This document shows, one piece after another, positions 18,284 to 27,830 of a stretch of 43,717 nt of DNA (position 1 is its first letter; each line of letters begins with the position of its first letter). Both the position numbers and the translations under genes were made by a program. The DNA is from Flavobacteriales bacterium MED-G22 (GTDB lineage Bacteria; Bacteroidota; Bacteroidia; Flavobacteriales; Flavobacteriaceae), in the NCBI GenBank assembly GCA_002457295.1, contig NTKF01000008.1, positions 1 to 43,717 of the forward strand, written 5' to 3'. The notes below the pieces were generated by a model, which saw only the letters and a list, made by a program, of their open reading frames with translations, did no database searches and had not been told where the DNA came from.

Positions 18284-19021
18284 TTAGGTTAAAAGAAGTT
18301 GGGTGATCAAATAGTTTAATATAATAATAGTGACGCTTGTCCAGACAAAAGAAACCGTACTTGCTTTTCCAACATCTAATGCACCGCCCTGCATAAAATA
18401 GCCATGATACGATGGAATGGTTGATAGTGCAAAAGAGAAAACCACAGTTTTGATATAAGCATATCCTACATGAAAGGGAATAAAATCTAACTGAATGCCT
18501 TCGATATAGTCATTGCTTGAGGAAAATCCACCATAAACACAAGCCACATAACCACCAACTATTCCTAAGGCCATGGATATCGTAATCACAAAAGGGTATA
18601 GGCTTAATGCCACAATTTTTGGAAAAATCAGATAATTATAAGTGTTTATTCCCATTACTTCTAGCGCGTCAATCTGTTCTGTAACTCGCATAGTACCAAT
18701 ACTAGAGGTTATGAAAGAGCCCACTTTTCCTGCTACAATCACTGAAATGAATGTAGGAGCAAACTCTAAGATGACAGATTGCCGAGTGGCAAAACCAATT
18801 AGATTTTTGGGAAGTAAAGGATTTTCTAAATTTAAAGCTGTTTGGATTGAAACCACTCCCCCCACAAAAAAAGAAATGAAAGAGACAATGCCTAAAGAAC
18901 TGATGATCAAACTTTCAATGTCTTTTAAAATAAGATCTTTCAAAACAGCCCATTTGGTGAATTTTCCAAAAACCTTTTGGAGCATTATAAAATAGCGACC
19001 TATGGGTAAAATTAAATTCAT
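18284..19021 (-). CDS. MlaE family lipid ABC transporter permease
   Basis: A 245-residue inner-membrane permease with about five hydrophobic segments and the MlaE hallmarks: GGVVSIQTALNL, LEFAPTFISVIVAGKVGSFITSSIGTMRVTEQIDALEVMG in sequence blocks, and FALSTIPSYHGYF. It forms the membrane part of the MlaFE lipid transporter with the following gene. A TACCTTTG element (minus strand, 19029-19036) sits 7 bp before the ATG, which would give an almost leaderless mRNA. Confidence 0.88.
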   Translation of the reverse strand: MNLILPIGRYFIMLQKVFGKFTKWAVLKDLILKDIESLIISSLGIVSFISFFVGGVVSIQTALNLENPLLPKNLIGFATRQSVILEFAPTFISVIVAGKVGSFITSSIGTMRVTEQIDALEVMGINTYNYLIFPKIVALSLYPFVITISMALGIVGGYVACVYGGFSSSNDYIEGIQLDFIPFHVGYAYIKTVVFSFALSTIPSYHGYFMQGGALDVGKASTVSFVWTSVTIIILNYLITQLLLT

Positions 19022-19028
19022 TTACCCT

Positions 19029-19036
19029 CAAAGGTA
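19029..19036 (-). promoter_or_regulatory. -7 promoter element TACCTTTG
   Basis: On the minus strand this reads TACCTTTG, matching TAnnTTTG, 7 bp before the MlaE-type permease start at 19021. A start this close implies little or no 5' UTR. Confidence 0.4.
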
Positions 19037-19074
19037 GTCATTTTCTAAGTCATAAAAAGAAGGAGAAAAGTGAA

Positions 19075-19095
19075 CTATCAAATTAAATTTGATAG
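19075..19095 (-). terminator. hairpin at the end of the KASIII gene
   Basis: A perfect inverted repeat with 9-bp arms (19075-19083 and 19087-19095) and a 3-nt loop spans the stop codon of the KASIII-like gene. On the minus strand it is followed by a T-rich stretch (TTCACTTTT), so it may terminate that gene ahead of the mla promoter. The stem is AT-rich, so strength is uncertain. Confidence 0.45.
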
Positions 19096-20138
19096 ACAAC
19101 AGCATTAATATTCATACCCGCACCAACTGATGCAAAAACGACAATATCACCAGAAGAAACTTGATGTCCCATATAGTTTTCTTTTCGAACTAAATCAAAA
19201 AGTGTGGGCACAGTGGCAACAGAGCTATTGCCATAAGTAGCAATGTTCATAGGTAAAACATCATTTGGCATTTTTTCTTTAAAAATGCGATAAAGACGTT
19301 TTACAATTGCTTCATCCATTTTTTCATTGGCTTGGTGAATAAAAATCTTCTTCACGTCAGCGATTGAAATAGAGGCTTCTTTTAGGGTTTGAGCAATGGC
19401 ATCAGGAACATGACTCAATGCAAATTCATAAACTTTTCGCCCAAACATTTTTATATATTGTGTTTTTCCGCCCGCCTTATTTGAAGTGCCATAGTAGATA
19501 TAGTCGCTTTCACCCTGATGAGTATAGGTGACTGTTTTATGACCTAATATGCCTCCCGATGCTGAACTTTGTTCAACAACAGCAGCACCAGCACCATCAG
19601 CATATATCATAGAATCTCTATCATTGGGGTCAAGAACTCTGGAGAGGGTTTCAGTCCCGATCACTAAACATTTTTTTGCCATACCTGCTTTTAGGAAGGC
19701 TTGTGCTTGGATTAGCCCTTCGATCCACCCTGGGCATCCAAAAATCAAGTCGTAAGCCACGCAATTGGGATTTACAATTTCTAGCCCTGCTTTGACTTTT
19801 GCAGCAACGCAAGGGAGTGTATTCACTTGATGACTATCAGAAGCAATGTCACCAACATTGTGGGCTACAATTATATAATCAAGAGATTCAGGATTAATTT
19901 GCGCATCTTCCAAGGCTTTTTGTCCAGCCTCAACAGCAATATCAGCAGACGATTTTTCTGAAGAAATATAGCGTCTCTTTTCAATTCCAGTAATTGCTTT
20001 GAATTTAGAAATAATTTCTTCATTGCTAGTTGCAATGGGACTCCCAGTAAGATCATAAAAATTGTGTTCTAAAAAAGCCTCGTTGCTTTGTTCTTGTGAG
20101 GGGTGGGCACTTCCAGTTCCTGTTATTTTAATCTGCAT
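19083..20138 (-). CDS. 3-oxoacyl-ACP synthase III family protein
   Basis: A 351-residue thiolase-fold condensing enzyme of the FabH/KASIII group. The catalytic triad is visible: Cys135 in FGCPGW, His in IFIHQANEKMD and Asn in TYGNSSVATVPTL. KAITGIEKRRY is the typical N-terminal block. The ATG at 20138 gives MQIKITGTGSAHP, the usual start of flavobacterial homologues; an 11-residue upstream extension is less likely. It has about 20 more N-terminal residues than E. coli FabH. It could start fatty acid synthesis or serve a specialised acyl product; neighbours do not decide. Confidence 0.87.
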   Translation of the reverse strand: MQIKITGTGSAHPSQEQSNEAFLEHNFYDLTGSPIATSNEEIISKFKAITGIEKRRYISSEKSSADIAVEAGQKALEDAQINPESLDYIIVAHNVGDIASDSHQVNTLPCVAAKVKAGLEIVNPNCVAYDLIFGCPGWIEGLIQAQAFLKAGMAKKCLVIGTETLSRVLDPNDRDSMIYADGAGAAVVEQSSASGGILGHKTVTYTHQGESDYIYYGTSNKAGGKTQYIKMFGRKVYEFALSHVPDAIAQTLKEASISIADVKKIFIHQANEKMDEAIVKRLYRIFKEKMPNDVLPMNIATYGNSSVATVPTLFDLVRKENYMGHQVSSGDIVVFASVGAGMNINAVVYQI

Positions 20139-20259
20139 AACATTGGTAAAAGTATTTATATACCCTTCCATTTTGACGCACAGAAAAAAAAGCCAACGAA
20201 GTTCAAAGAAAAAATTATAGCAAGGTCAGTGTAAAACAAAGCATATAACTACTTAATAA

Positions 20260-23109
20260 TTAATTTTTTACATACTCCTCAATAGGGGTACAACTACAGA
20301 TCAAATTACGATCCCCATAGGCTTCATCTAGTCTTCTTATGCTTGGCCAAAATTTATAATCCTTAACAAAATCTAATGGAAAAGCAGCTTTTTGACGAGA
20401 ATAAGAATAAGGCCAACTATCTTGTGTAATTTGCTCTAAGGTGTGAGGTGCATTTTGAAGTAGCTGTTGTTCAGATTGATCGTCAGAAGCAATTTCCATT
20501 CGAATTGAAATCATAGCGTCACAAAATTGATCAATGGCTTCTAAGCTTTCGCTTTCTGTGGGTTCAATCATCATAGTGCCTGCCACTGGAAAGGATACTG
20601 TTGGTGCATGAAAGCCATAGTCTATGAGGCGCTTAGCAATATCGACTACTTCGATATTTTGAGTTTTAAATGGTCTACAATCAATAATCAATTCGTGTGC
20701 TGCTCTTCCTTGTTCTCCTTTATAGAGAATTTCATAGGCGCCTTCAAGACGTTTTTGAATATAATTAGCATTGAGAATGGCAATTGATGATGCTCGTTGA
20801 AGCCCTTTGCCACCAAGCATTCGTATATAGCCATATGATATCAAACATACTAATGCAGAACCAAATGGGGCTGCAGCAATGGTGTCATTGGCCATATTTC
20901 CTCCAGTATTTGCCAATGGATGCCTTGGTAAAAAAGGAGCCAAATGTGCTGCAACACAAATAGGTCCTACACCGGGGCCACCACCTCCATGAGGGATAGC
21001 GAAGGTTTTGTGGAGATTTAAATGACATACATCTGCACCAATTTGTGCAGGACTCGTCAAGCCCACTTGTGCATTCATATTTGCACCATCCATATAAACT
21101 TGCCCTCCGTAACGATGAATAACCGAAGTTATGTCTTGAATTTTAGATTCGAATACTCCATGGGTGGAGGGGTAGGTAATCATCAAAGCAGCCAGTTGCT
21201 CTTGGTGTTCTTTTGCTTTATCTTGAAGATCTTTCCAGTCAATATTTCCATGCTTGTCTGTTTGAACCACTACAACTTCCATTCCAGCCATTACAGCTGA
21301 AGCTGGATTTGTGCCGTGTGCAGAAGCTGGTATTAAACATATATTTCTGTGTCCCTCCTGATTCGCCTCATGATAAGCCTTAATGACCATGAGGCCAGCA
21401 TATTCTCCTTGCGCACCTGAATTAGGCTGGAGTGAGGTTGCTGCAAAACCTGTAATGACATTTAATTGTTCACACAATTTATTCAATACTTCTTGGTAGC
21501 CTTTGGCTTGCTCTTGAGGAACGAATGGATGCAATTGATTCCATCGGGGATGACTCAAAGGTAGCAGGGTAGCTGCGGCATTGAGTTTCATGGTACAAGA
21601 ACCTAAGGGAATCATCGAAAAATTTAATGACAAATCTTTTTGTTCAAGTGATTTGATATAGCGCATTAGGGCCGTTTCTGATTGATAAGAATTAAAAACC
21701 TCATGAGTCAAAAAAGAGGAAGTACGCATTTGAGTTGGGGGCAAAGCATTGATTTGAGGTGACTCAAGCTGAGATACTCCTAATTCATGAGAACTGAACA
21801 TTTCAAAAACCGCAACTATTTTTTGAAGCTGAATCTCATCGGTCGTCTCATTTAAAGCAATACCGATAGTATCTTCATCTATATAACAAAAATTTATTTT
21901 ATGTTTCTCAGCAATGGGCCTCAATGCACTCCCCTTAACTTTAACGCATAGGGTATCAAAAAAATAATCATTTTCTTGAGGAAAGCCAAGAGCCTGTAAT
22001 TGTTGAGAAAGCTTTTGTGCATTACGATGAATCCGTTTGGCTATACTTTTCAACCCTTTTGGGCCGTGATAAACAGCATACATTCCAGCCATAACAGCAA
22101 GCAATACCTGTGCAGTACAAATATTTGAGGTAGCACGATCTCTTTTGATGTGTTGTTCACGTGTTTGCAAGGCCATCCGTAAACCAATTTTTCCATCAAG
22201 GTCTTTGGTCTGACCAATAATTCGACCAGGAACTTGTCTTTTATATTTTGATTTAGTTGCAAAAAAAGCGGCGTGAGGACCTCCATAACCTAGAGGAATA
22301 CCAAACCGTTGGGTAGTACCCACCACAACATCAGCACCATATCTTCCTGGAGCCTCGAGTAAAGTGAGACTTAATAAATCAGCAGCCACTACAGTGGCAA
22401 TTTCCTGTTGCTTAGCTGAAGCAATAAAATCGGGCAGTGGAGGAATGGAGCCTTTTTTACCGGGATACTGAAAAATGGCCCCAAAATAATGACTATCATA
22501 AGGTGGTTGGTGTGGATTACCCACTTTTAATAATATACCTAAAGGTTTTGCTCGAGTTTGGAGTACAGCCATTGTTTGAGGTAAAATATTTTCATCAACA
22601 AAAAAACGGTCAACGTTAGATTTAACTTGATTTCTTGAACGGCTATTCCAAAGCAAGGTCATAGCTTCTGCTGCTGCGGTGCCCTCATCTAGTAAAGAAG
22701 CATTTGCTAATGGCATTCCAGTCAAATCACTCACCATACTTTGAAAATTAAATAATGCTTCTAAACGCCCTTGTGCAATTTCAGCTTGATAAGGGGTATA
22801 AGCAGTGTACCATCCTGGGTTTTCAAAAATATTACGTTGTATTACTGCAGGGGTAATAGTTGGGTTATACCCTAATCCAATATAGGTGTCGTATAACTCA
22901 TTTTTTTCACTTAGCATTTGCATTTCTTGAGCAAAAGCATGTTCACTAATTCCCTTAGGAAGATTAAGGGGATGAGGTAAACGAATAGAAGGTGGTAATG
23001 TAAGCTCAAGAAGATGAGACATAGAGTCTACCCCAATGGTTTTTAATATTTTTTTTTGCTCTTGCTTGTTGGGGCCAATGTGGCGATTTTCAAAGGCGTC
23101 AGTTTGCAT
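20260..23109 (-). CDS. gcvP: glycine dehydrogenase (decarboxylating), P-protein
   Basis: A 949-residue PLP enzyme of the glycine cleavage system. It decarboxylates glycine and passes the aminomethyl group to lipoyl-GcvH. Both halves (GcvPA and GcvPB) are fused, the usual length. The N-terminal RHIGP block, TPYQAEIAQGRLEALFNFQ, and the PLP-binding NLHKTFAIPHGGGGPG with Lys near residue 700 are visible. No gcvH or gcvT is nearby and no glycine riboswitch is evident upstream. Confidence 0.96.
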   Translation of the reverse strand: MQTDAFENRHIGPNKQEQKKILKTIGVDSMSHLLELTLPPSIRLPHPLNLPKGISEHAFAQEMQMLSEKNELYDTYIGLGYNPTITPAVIQRNIFENPGWYTAYTPYQAEIAQGRLEALFNFQSMVSDLTGMPLANASLLDEGTAAAEAMTLLWNSRSRNQVKSNVDRFFVDENILPQTMAVLQTRAKPLGILLKVGNPHQPPYDSHYFGAIFQYPGKKGSIPPLPDFIASAKQQEIATVVAADLLSLTLLEAPGRYGADVVVGTTQRFGIPLGYGGPHAAFFATKSKYKRQVPGRIIGQTKDLDGKIGLRMALQTREQHIKRDRATSNICTAQVLLAVMAGMYAVYHGPKGLKSIAKRIHRNAQKLSQQLQALGFPQENDYFFDTLCVKVKGSALRPIAEKHKINFCYIDEDTIGIALNETTDEIQLQKIVAVFEMFSSHELGVSQLESPQINALPPTQMRTSSFLTHEVFNSYQSETALMRYIKSLEQKDLSLNFSMIPLGSCTMKLNAAATLLPLSHPRWNQLHPFVPQEQAKGYQEVLNKLCEQLNVITGFAATSLQPNSGAQGEYAGLMVIKAYHEANQEGHRNICLIPASAHGTNPASAVMAGMEVVVVQTDKHGNIDWKDLQDKAKEHQEQLAALMITYPSTHGVFESKIQDITSVIHRYGGQVYMDGANMNAQVGLTSPAQIGADVCHLNLHKTFAIPHGGGGPGVGPICVAAHLAPFLPRHPLANTGGNMANDTIAAAPFGSALVCLISYGYIRMLGGKGLQRASSIAILNANYIQKRLEGAYEILYKGEQGRAAHELIIDCRPFKTQNIEVVDIAKRLIDYGFHAPTVSFPVAGTMMIEPTESESLEAIDQFCDAMISIRMEIASDDQSEQQLLQNAPHTLEQITQDSWPYSYSRQKAAFPLDFVKDYKFWPSIRRLDEAYGDRNLICSCTPIEEYVKN

Positions 23110-23127
23110 ATAGAGTTTACTTTTTTA

Positions 23128-23135
23128 CAAAATTA
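23128..23135 (-). promoter_or_regulatory. -7 promoter element TAATTTTG
   Basis: The minus strand reads TAATTTTG (TAnnTTTG), 18 bp before the gcvP ATG. No well-placed -33 TTG. Confidence 0.4.
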
Positions 23136-23227
23136 AATGATGCTGAAATAGGTTTTTACCCAAAGCAAGGGCGTTGGTTCAATTATTTTTTAAGAATTGT
23201 ATCTTGACCTCTCGTAATGGGGCAAAA

Positions 23228-24061
23228 ATGTGGGAAAAAATATTCCTGAAAAATTTTATCAAAATCTATATAAAATATAGTATTCATGTGGCCTTAGCAG
23301 TTGTTGCACTCGGTTTAGTAAGTGCCCATTTTCTTCAGGTAAAACTTCCCTTCACATTGTTAATATTTATTTTTTCATCTACTCTCCTAGGGTATAATGT
23401 CGTTAAGTTCACTACTATCCATCAAGATAAGTTATCTCAAATAATTTTTAGCTTTTCTTTTCTTTTTTTAAACGGACTCGCTATAGTAGCCCTAGTGATT
23501 ACCTTTTTCCGCTTAAATAGTAAACAACAACTACTTGCCCTAGCAACTAGCTTTTTAGTGTTATTGTATGGTCGCACTTTTCCTTTTCAACAAACCACCC
23601 TAAGAAATCAACAAGGAATGAAACTTTATTGGGTTGCTCTTTGCTGGGTCATGATTACTGTTGGGTTGCCCTATCTAGAAGACAATAAACCAAATATAAT
23701 TGGCTTACTTTTTTGGGGTTTCCAAATTGGAATTTATGTCATTGTAGCTACTCTTCCCTTTGAGATTAGAGATATGAATAAAGATGACCAAAGTTTACAA
23801 ACATGGCCCCAACAAGTTGGAATTCAAGCTACAAAAAAAAGAGGCTATGGAATGCTTATAGCGGCTACCCTATTATTGGTTCTTTTCCCTCATGTTTCTT
23901 GGATATTAAAATGTACAACCATTCTTACACAGCTTCTATTATTTATATTTTTATGGAACAGTAGTAGAACAAGGACTTTTTATTATTCTTCCTTTTGGGT
24001 AGAAGCTCTTCCTCTTTTTTGGTTGTTATTTGTGGAACTCTTTTCTTATCTTTCCAATTGA
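23228..24061 (+). CDS. UbiA-like membrane protein
   Basis: About 277 residues with eight or nine hydrophobic segments. FEIRDMNKDDQSLQTWPQQVG near residue 185 matches the second Asp-rich motif of UbiA prenyltransferases. The position of the first Asp-rich motif reads LLGYNVVKF and lacks acidic residues, so ordinary prenyl-diphosphate binding is doubtful. Such UbiA-like proteins of unknown function are frequent in flavobacteria. I choose the ATG at 23228 (MWEKIF); longer in-frame starts use TTG. A rhodanese gene follows after 13 nt. Confidence 0.7.
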   Translation: MWEKIFLKNFIKIYIKYSIHVALAVVALGLVSAHFLQVKLPFTLLIFIFSSTLLGYNVVKFTTIHQDKLSQIIFSFSFLFLNGLAIVALVITFFRLNSKQQLLALATSFLVLLYGRTFPFQQTTLRNQQGMKLYWVALCWVMITVGLPYLEDNKPNIIGLLFWGFQIGIYVIVATLPFEIRDMNKDDQSLQTWPQQVGIQATKKRGYGMLIAATLLLVLFPHVSWILKCTTILTQLLLFIFLWNSSRTRTFYYSSFWVEALPLFWLLFVELFSYLSN

Positions 24062-24074
24062 AACAAAAAACAGT

Positions 24075-24416
24075 ATGCGGTATTTTATACTTCTTTTTTT
24101 TCTGAATTTTTCCCAGCAACAAACTATTTCTGTTGTTGATCGTGAAGTTTTTTCAACGTATATACAAAAGGGCTACAACTTGCTTGATGTTAGAACTCCC
24201 GATGAATTCAAACAAGGTCATATTGAAGGCGCTGAAAATTTCAACTACTATCAAAATAATTTTATCCAAAAACTAAATATTTTTGATAAAAAAGAGCCTT
24301 TATTGGTTTACTGTAGGTCAGGTAATCGAAGCTATAAAGCTGCTAAAATTCTAGATTCTCTCGGGTTTAAACAAATAATTGATCTGAAAGGGGGGTTTCT
24401 CGCTTGGGAGCAATAA
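24075..24416 (+). CDS. exported rhodanese-like protein
   Basis: A 113-residue single rhodanese domain with a short hydrophobic N-terminus (MRYFILLFFLNFS), so it is probably exported. LLDVRTPDEFKQGHIEGAENF and the active-site loop VYCRSGNRS with the sulfur-carrying Cys are intact, and the domain ends in LKGGFLAWEQ. The ATG at 24075 avoids overlap with the preceding gene. Sulfur transfer or thiol redox work in the periplasm is inferred from the fold. Confidence 0.82.
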   Translation: MRYFILLFFLNFSQQQTISVVDREVFSTYIQKGYNLLDVRTPDEFKQGHIEGAENFNYYQNNFIQKLNIFDKKEPLLVYCRSGNRSYKAAKILDSLGFKQIIDLKGGFLAWEQ

Positions 24417-24464
24417 CTTAACTACTTGTAAAAATTTTTGCGAGTCAGTTAATTTTTTAACAGC

Positions 24465-24481
24465 ATAGGAGTGACTCCTAT
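24465..24481. terminator. hairpin between convergent genes
   Basis: A perfect 7-bp inverted repeat ATAGGAG/CTCCTAT with a 3-nt loop lies in the 75-bp gap between the convergent rhodanese gene and trpA. T tracts are weak on both sides, so it is only a possible bidirectional terminator or transcript end stabiliser. Confidence 0.35.
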
Positions 24482-24491
24482 TACTAAAGAT

Positions 24492-25259
24492 TTATTTGCT
24501 CCTAATGGAAGAAATAAATTTATCAATTTGATCTACGCCTTCTTGCTCTAAAAACTTAATAAATGCAGAGCCGATGATGGCCCCTTGTGCATGAAGAGTA
24601 GACGCTTGAAAAGTTTCTGCATTACTTATACCAAAACCTACAATGGTTGGGGTTTCTAATTGCATCGCCGAAATACGTTCAAAATATTCAGTTTGAGTGT
24701 CGCCAAAACTATTTTGTGCACCAGTCACACTTGCACTACTAACCATATATATAAATCCGCTAGAAACCTTATCGATATAATGAATTCTTTCGTCAGGGGT
24801 TTGGGGAGTTATTAAAAACATGTTTAATAAGCCATACTGATTAAACAATTTTTGATAGTGTTCATGATACACATTTACAGGCAAGTCAGGAATGATAAGA
24901 CCATCAATACCTACTTCTTGGCAACGTTGACAAAAGTGTTCAACGCCATATTGCATCATAGGATTGAAATAGCCCATAATAATCAAAGGCAGGTGAATCT
25001 CTTCTCGTATGTCTTCTAATTGTTGAAAAAGTTTATCAGTGGTCATGCCATTTTTTAGTGCTTGTGTAGAACTTTCTTGAATGGTTGGCCCATCTGCTAG
25101 AGGATCAGAAAAGGGCAAGCCAATTTCGATCATATCTACACCTGCAGCTTGAAGATTTTTTAAAATGGGAACAGTGTCCTCTAAAGAGGGGTGACCCGCA
25201 GAAAAATAGATGGAAAGTAATTTCTTATTTTGCTTAAAAGCAAGTTCAATTCTATTCAT
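24492..25259 (-). CDS. trpA: tryptophan synthase alpha chain
   Basis: A 255-residue TIM barrel that cleaves indole-3-glycerol phosphate to indole and glyceraldehyde 3-phosphate. The catalytic Glu and Asp are in MIEIGLPFSDPLADGPTIQ (Glu near 47, Asp near 58). Loop residues SASVTGAQ and GFGISNAET for phosphate binding are present. It is the last gene of the trp operon and abuts trpB with no gap, so translational coupling fits the alpha-beta complex. Confidence 0.96.
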   Translation of the reverse strand: MNRIELAFKQNKKLLSIYFSAGHPSLEDTVPILKNLQAAGVDMIEIGLPFSDPLADGPTIQESSTQALKNGMTTDKLFQQLEDIREEIHLPLIIMGYFNPMMQYGVEHFCQRCQEVGIDGLIIPDLPVNVYHEHYQKLFNQYGLLNMFLITPQTPDERIHYIDKVSSGFIYMVSSASVTGAQNSFGDTQTEYFERISAMQLETPTIVGFGISNAETFQASTLHAQGAIIGSAFIKFLEQEGVDQIDKFISSIRSK

Positions 25260-26441
25260 TTATAACTTAAAATAGTCTATGTAGGTTTCTAAGTCTTTGT
25301 CTCCTCTGCCTGAACAATTGAATACAATAATTTCATCTGGACCGAATTTGCGAGCGTCTAAAACGGCAAAAGCATGAGCAGTTTCTATCGCAGGGATGAT
25401 CCCTTCCATTTGAGAAAGAGTGAGTCCCCAATCCATTGCTTCTTGATCAGGAATAGAAATAAACTCTGCTCTTTTAGAACGAAAGAGATGCGCATGCATA
25501 GGACCAACCCCTGGATAATCAAGACCAGCTGAGATTGAATAGGGTTCAGTAATTTGCCCGTCATCAGTTTGCATTAAAAGAGTTTTGCTGCCGTGAATAA
25601 TCCCTTCTCTCCCTAAAGCAGATGTGGCAGCGCTTTGTCCACTATCAATCCCTTTTCCAGCTGCTTCAACGGCAATGATGTTTACTCTTAAGTCGTCTAA
25701 GTAATGATAGTATAACCCAGCGGCATTACTTCCTCCTCCAACACAGGCGATGAGATGATCTGGATAATCGCGACCTTCGATTTCTATTAATTGCGCTTTA
25801 GTTTCTTCACTTATCACAGATTGAAAACGGGCGACCATGTCGGGATAGGGATGAGGTCCCACCACAGAGCCAATGATATAATGTGTGTCTACAGGATTGT
25901 TAATCCAATCTCTAATGGCCTCATTTGTTGCATCTTTAAGGGTCTTGCTCCCCGATTGTGCGGGGCGCACTTGGGCACCTAGCATTTTCATGCGAGCCAC
26001 GTTTGGTGCTTGGCGTTTAATATCTAAAGCACCCATGTATACTACACATTCAATGCCCATTAAGGCACAAACGGTTGCAGTAGCAACACCATGCTGGCCA
26101 GCACCTGTCTCAGCGATGATACGATTTTTACCTAATCTTTTTGCGAGTAAAATTTGCCCAATGGTATTATTGACTTTATGTGCTCCAGTGTGGCACAAAT
26201 CTTCCCTTTTAAGGTAAATTTTAGTGTTGTATTTTTCTGAGAGACGTTGAGCAAAATATAGTGGCGTGGGCCTCCCTACATAATCTCGCAATAATTGATC
26301 ATATTCTTTTTGGAATTCATCTTGCGAAGTGATTGTCAAATATTTTTGACGTAGTTCTTCAACATTAGGATAGAGCATTTCAGGAATAAATGCACCCCCA
26401 AAATCTCCATAATATCCTTTTTCATCTACATTATAAGTCAT
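25260..26441 (-). CDS. trpB: tryptophan synthase beta chain
   Basis: A 393-residue PLP enzyme joining indole and serine into tryptophan. The PLP Lys is in KREDLCHTGAHKVNNTIGQ (near residue 88), with AETGAGQHGVA and the phosphate-binding GGGSNA further on. The N-terminal YYGDFGGAFIPE is of the TrpB1 type that pairs with TrpA. Its start overlaps the end of trpF by 11 nt. Confidence 0.97.
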   Translation of the reverse strand: MTYNVDEKGYYGDFGGAFIPEMLYPNVEELRQKYLTITSQDEFQKEYDQLLRDYVGRPTPLYFAQRLSEKYNTKIYLKREDLCHTGAHKVNNTIGQILLAKRLGKNRIIAETGAGQHGVATATVCALMGIECVVYMGALDIKRQAPNVARMKMLGAQVRPAQSGSKTLKDATNEAIRDWINNPVDTHYIIGSVVGPHPYPDMVARFQSVISEETKAQLIEIEGRDYPDHLIACVGGGSNAAGLYYHYLDDLRVNIIAVEAAGKGIDSGQSAATSALGREGIIHGSKTLLMQTDDGQITEPYSISAGLDYPGVGPMHAHLFRSKRAEFISIPDQEAMDWGLTLSQMEGIIPAIETAHAFAVLDARKFGPDEIIVFNCSGRGDKDLETYIDYFKL

Positions 26442-27048
26442 TTATCTTTAGTTTAAAGGCCCCTATTGCACTGCTGTTTTTGAGTGCTGGAGCGGTTTCA
26501 AATTTACTATTTACATCCAAAGCATAAAGGGGTAAGTCAGTTTTTTTTAATGTAGCTAGCGCTTGCGTATCCTCAGGGCCTATACCTCCACTAAGGAAAA
26601 AGGGCTTTTTGTAAGGATAATTTTGCAAAACAGACCAGTCAAATTTTTTTCCTGAGCCTCCTTTTGATTCCGTTTGAGTATCAAATAAAAAGTAGTCACA
26701 ACAAGTAAGATAATCCTGTAAAGTTTCAAAATTAAAATGTTTTCCAACTCCAAAAGCCTTTATTATTTCTACTCCTAAATTGGTAATGTAATTGCAGTAG
26801 GCCACTGTTTCATCTCCATGTAATTGAACAGCATCGAGTTGATGGTCTTTGATACAGCTTTTCACATAATCTATTGAAGCATTCACAAAAACCCCAGTTT
26901 TTTTTATTGTTTTTGGAATAGTTGGTGTTTTATTTTCAACATAGCGGGGTGAGGGCGCATAAAAAATAAAACCGAGATAATCAGGTTCAAGTGCTACAAT
27001 TGCTGCACAGTTTTTATCTTCACGCATGCCACAGACTTTAAGCTTCAT
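26431..27048 (-). CDS. trpF: phosphoribosylanthranilate isomerase
   Basis: A 205-residue TIM barrel carrying out the Amadori rearrangement of phosphoribosylanthranilate. The general-base Cys is in KLKVCGMRE near the N-terminus, and the general-acid Asp is in LDVNSKFE near residue 178. The family usually shows SSGVE there; NSKFE is a mild departure. It overlaps trpC by 4 nt and trpB by 11 nt. Confidence 0.94.
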   Translation of the reverse strand: MKLKVCGMREDKNCAAIVALEPDYLGFIFYAPSPRYVENKTPTIPKTIKKTGVFVNASIDYVKSCIKDHQLDAVQLHGDETVAYCNYITNLGVEIIKAFGVGKHFNFETLQDYLTCCDYFLFDTQTESKGGSGKKFDWSVLQNYPYKKPFFLSGGIGPEDTQALATLKKTDLPLYALDVNSKFETAPALKNSSAIGAFKLKINDL

Positions 27049-27830
27049 CCTTCTATAGCGTTAATAAATTCAGTAGCAGCTTGACCTGGGTTTGTGGTTT
27101 TCATAAAATTTTCACCAATTAAAAATCCACTGTATCCCACTTTTTTTAATTCCTGAATAGCGGCAACACTGCTAATTCCACTTTCTGAGACTTTAACAAA
27201 ATCATCAGGAATTTTTGCTGCTAGCTCTAAGCTGATGTGAATACTCACTTCAAATGTTTTAAGGTTGCGGTTATTTACCCCTAGAAGGTCAATTGTTGGC
27301 ATCAACCCTCTTTCTAACTCTTCTTCATTGTGTACCTCTAAAAGTACTTCTAAACCTAAGTTTTTTGCTGAGGTTGAAAGACTTAAAATATCCTTTCTAG
27401 GTAGTGCTGCAGCAATGAGTAAAATGACATCGGCACCGTGTGCTTTGGCTTCAATGAGTTGATATTCGTCTACAATAAAATCTTTTCTCAATAAGGGTTT
27501 GTTGCAGAGCGTTCTGGCGGCGACTAAATCTTCTAGAGATCCTCCAAAAAATTGAGTATCAGTTAAAATAGACATTCCACAAACGCCTGCTTGTTCATAT
27601 CCTTTAACTACCTCGTCTATAGAGATTTTATCGTTAATGTTTGGTTTGGAAGGAGAACGTCTTTTATGTTCAGCAATAATACCTGAAGAACTATTGATGA
27701 TTTGTTCAGAAAGCGAATTGGTAGAGACTTCAAACAGTGGTGTTTTCTCCCAAAAAGGCATTGGAAAACTTGATTTTCTCCAACTCAGTTCCTTTTTTTT
27801 GTGCGCAATAATTTTCTCTAGAATCGTCAT
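27045..27830 (-). CDS. trpC: indole-3-glycerol phosphate synthase
   Basis: A 261-residue TIM barrel that closes the indole ring. Catalytic residues are visible in IIAEHKRRSPSK (Lys near 57), LLRKDFIVDEYQ (Lys near 116), GVNNRNLKTF and VSESGISS. It is not fused to TrpF. Start and stop overlap neighbours by 4 nt each. Confidence 0.96.
   Translation of the reverse strand: MTILEKIIAHKKKELSWRKSSFPMPFWEKTPLFEVSTNSLSEQIINSSSGIIAEHKRRSPSKPNINDKISIDEVVKGYEQAGVCGMSILTDTQFFGGSLEDLVAARTLCNKPLLRKDFIVDEYQLIEAKAHGADVILLIAAALPRKDILSLSTSAKNLGLEVLLEVHNEEELERGLMPTIDLLGVNNRNLKTFEVSIHISLELAAKIPDDFVKVSESGISSVAAIQELKKVGYSGFLIGENFMKTTNPGQAATEFINAIEG

Noticed and set aside
23110..23227. Glycine riboswitch upstream of gcvP
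   Set aside because: The gap to the next gene is short and AT-rich, with no paired glycine-aptamer-like structure visible.
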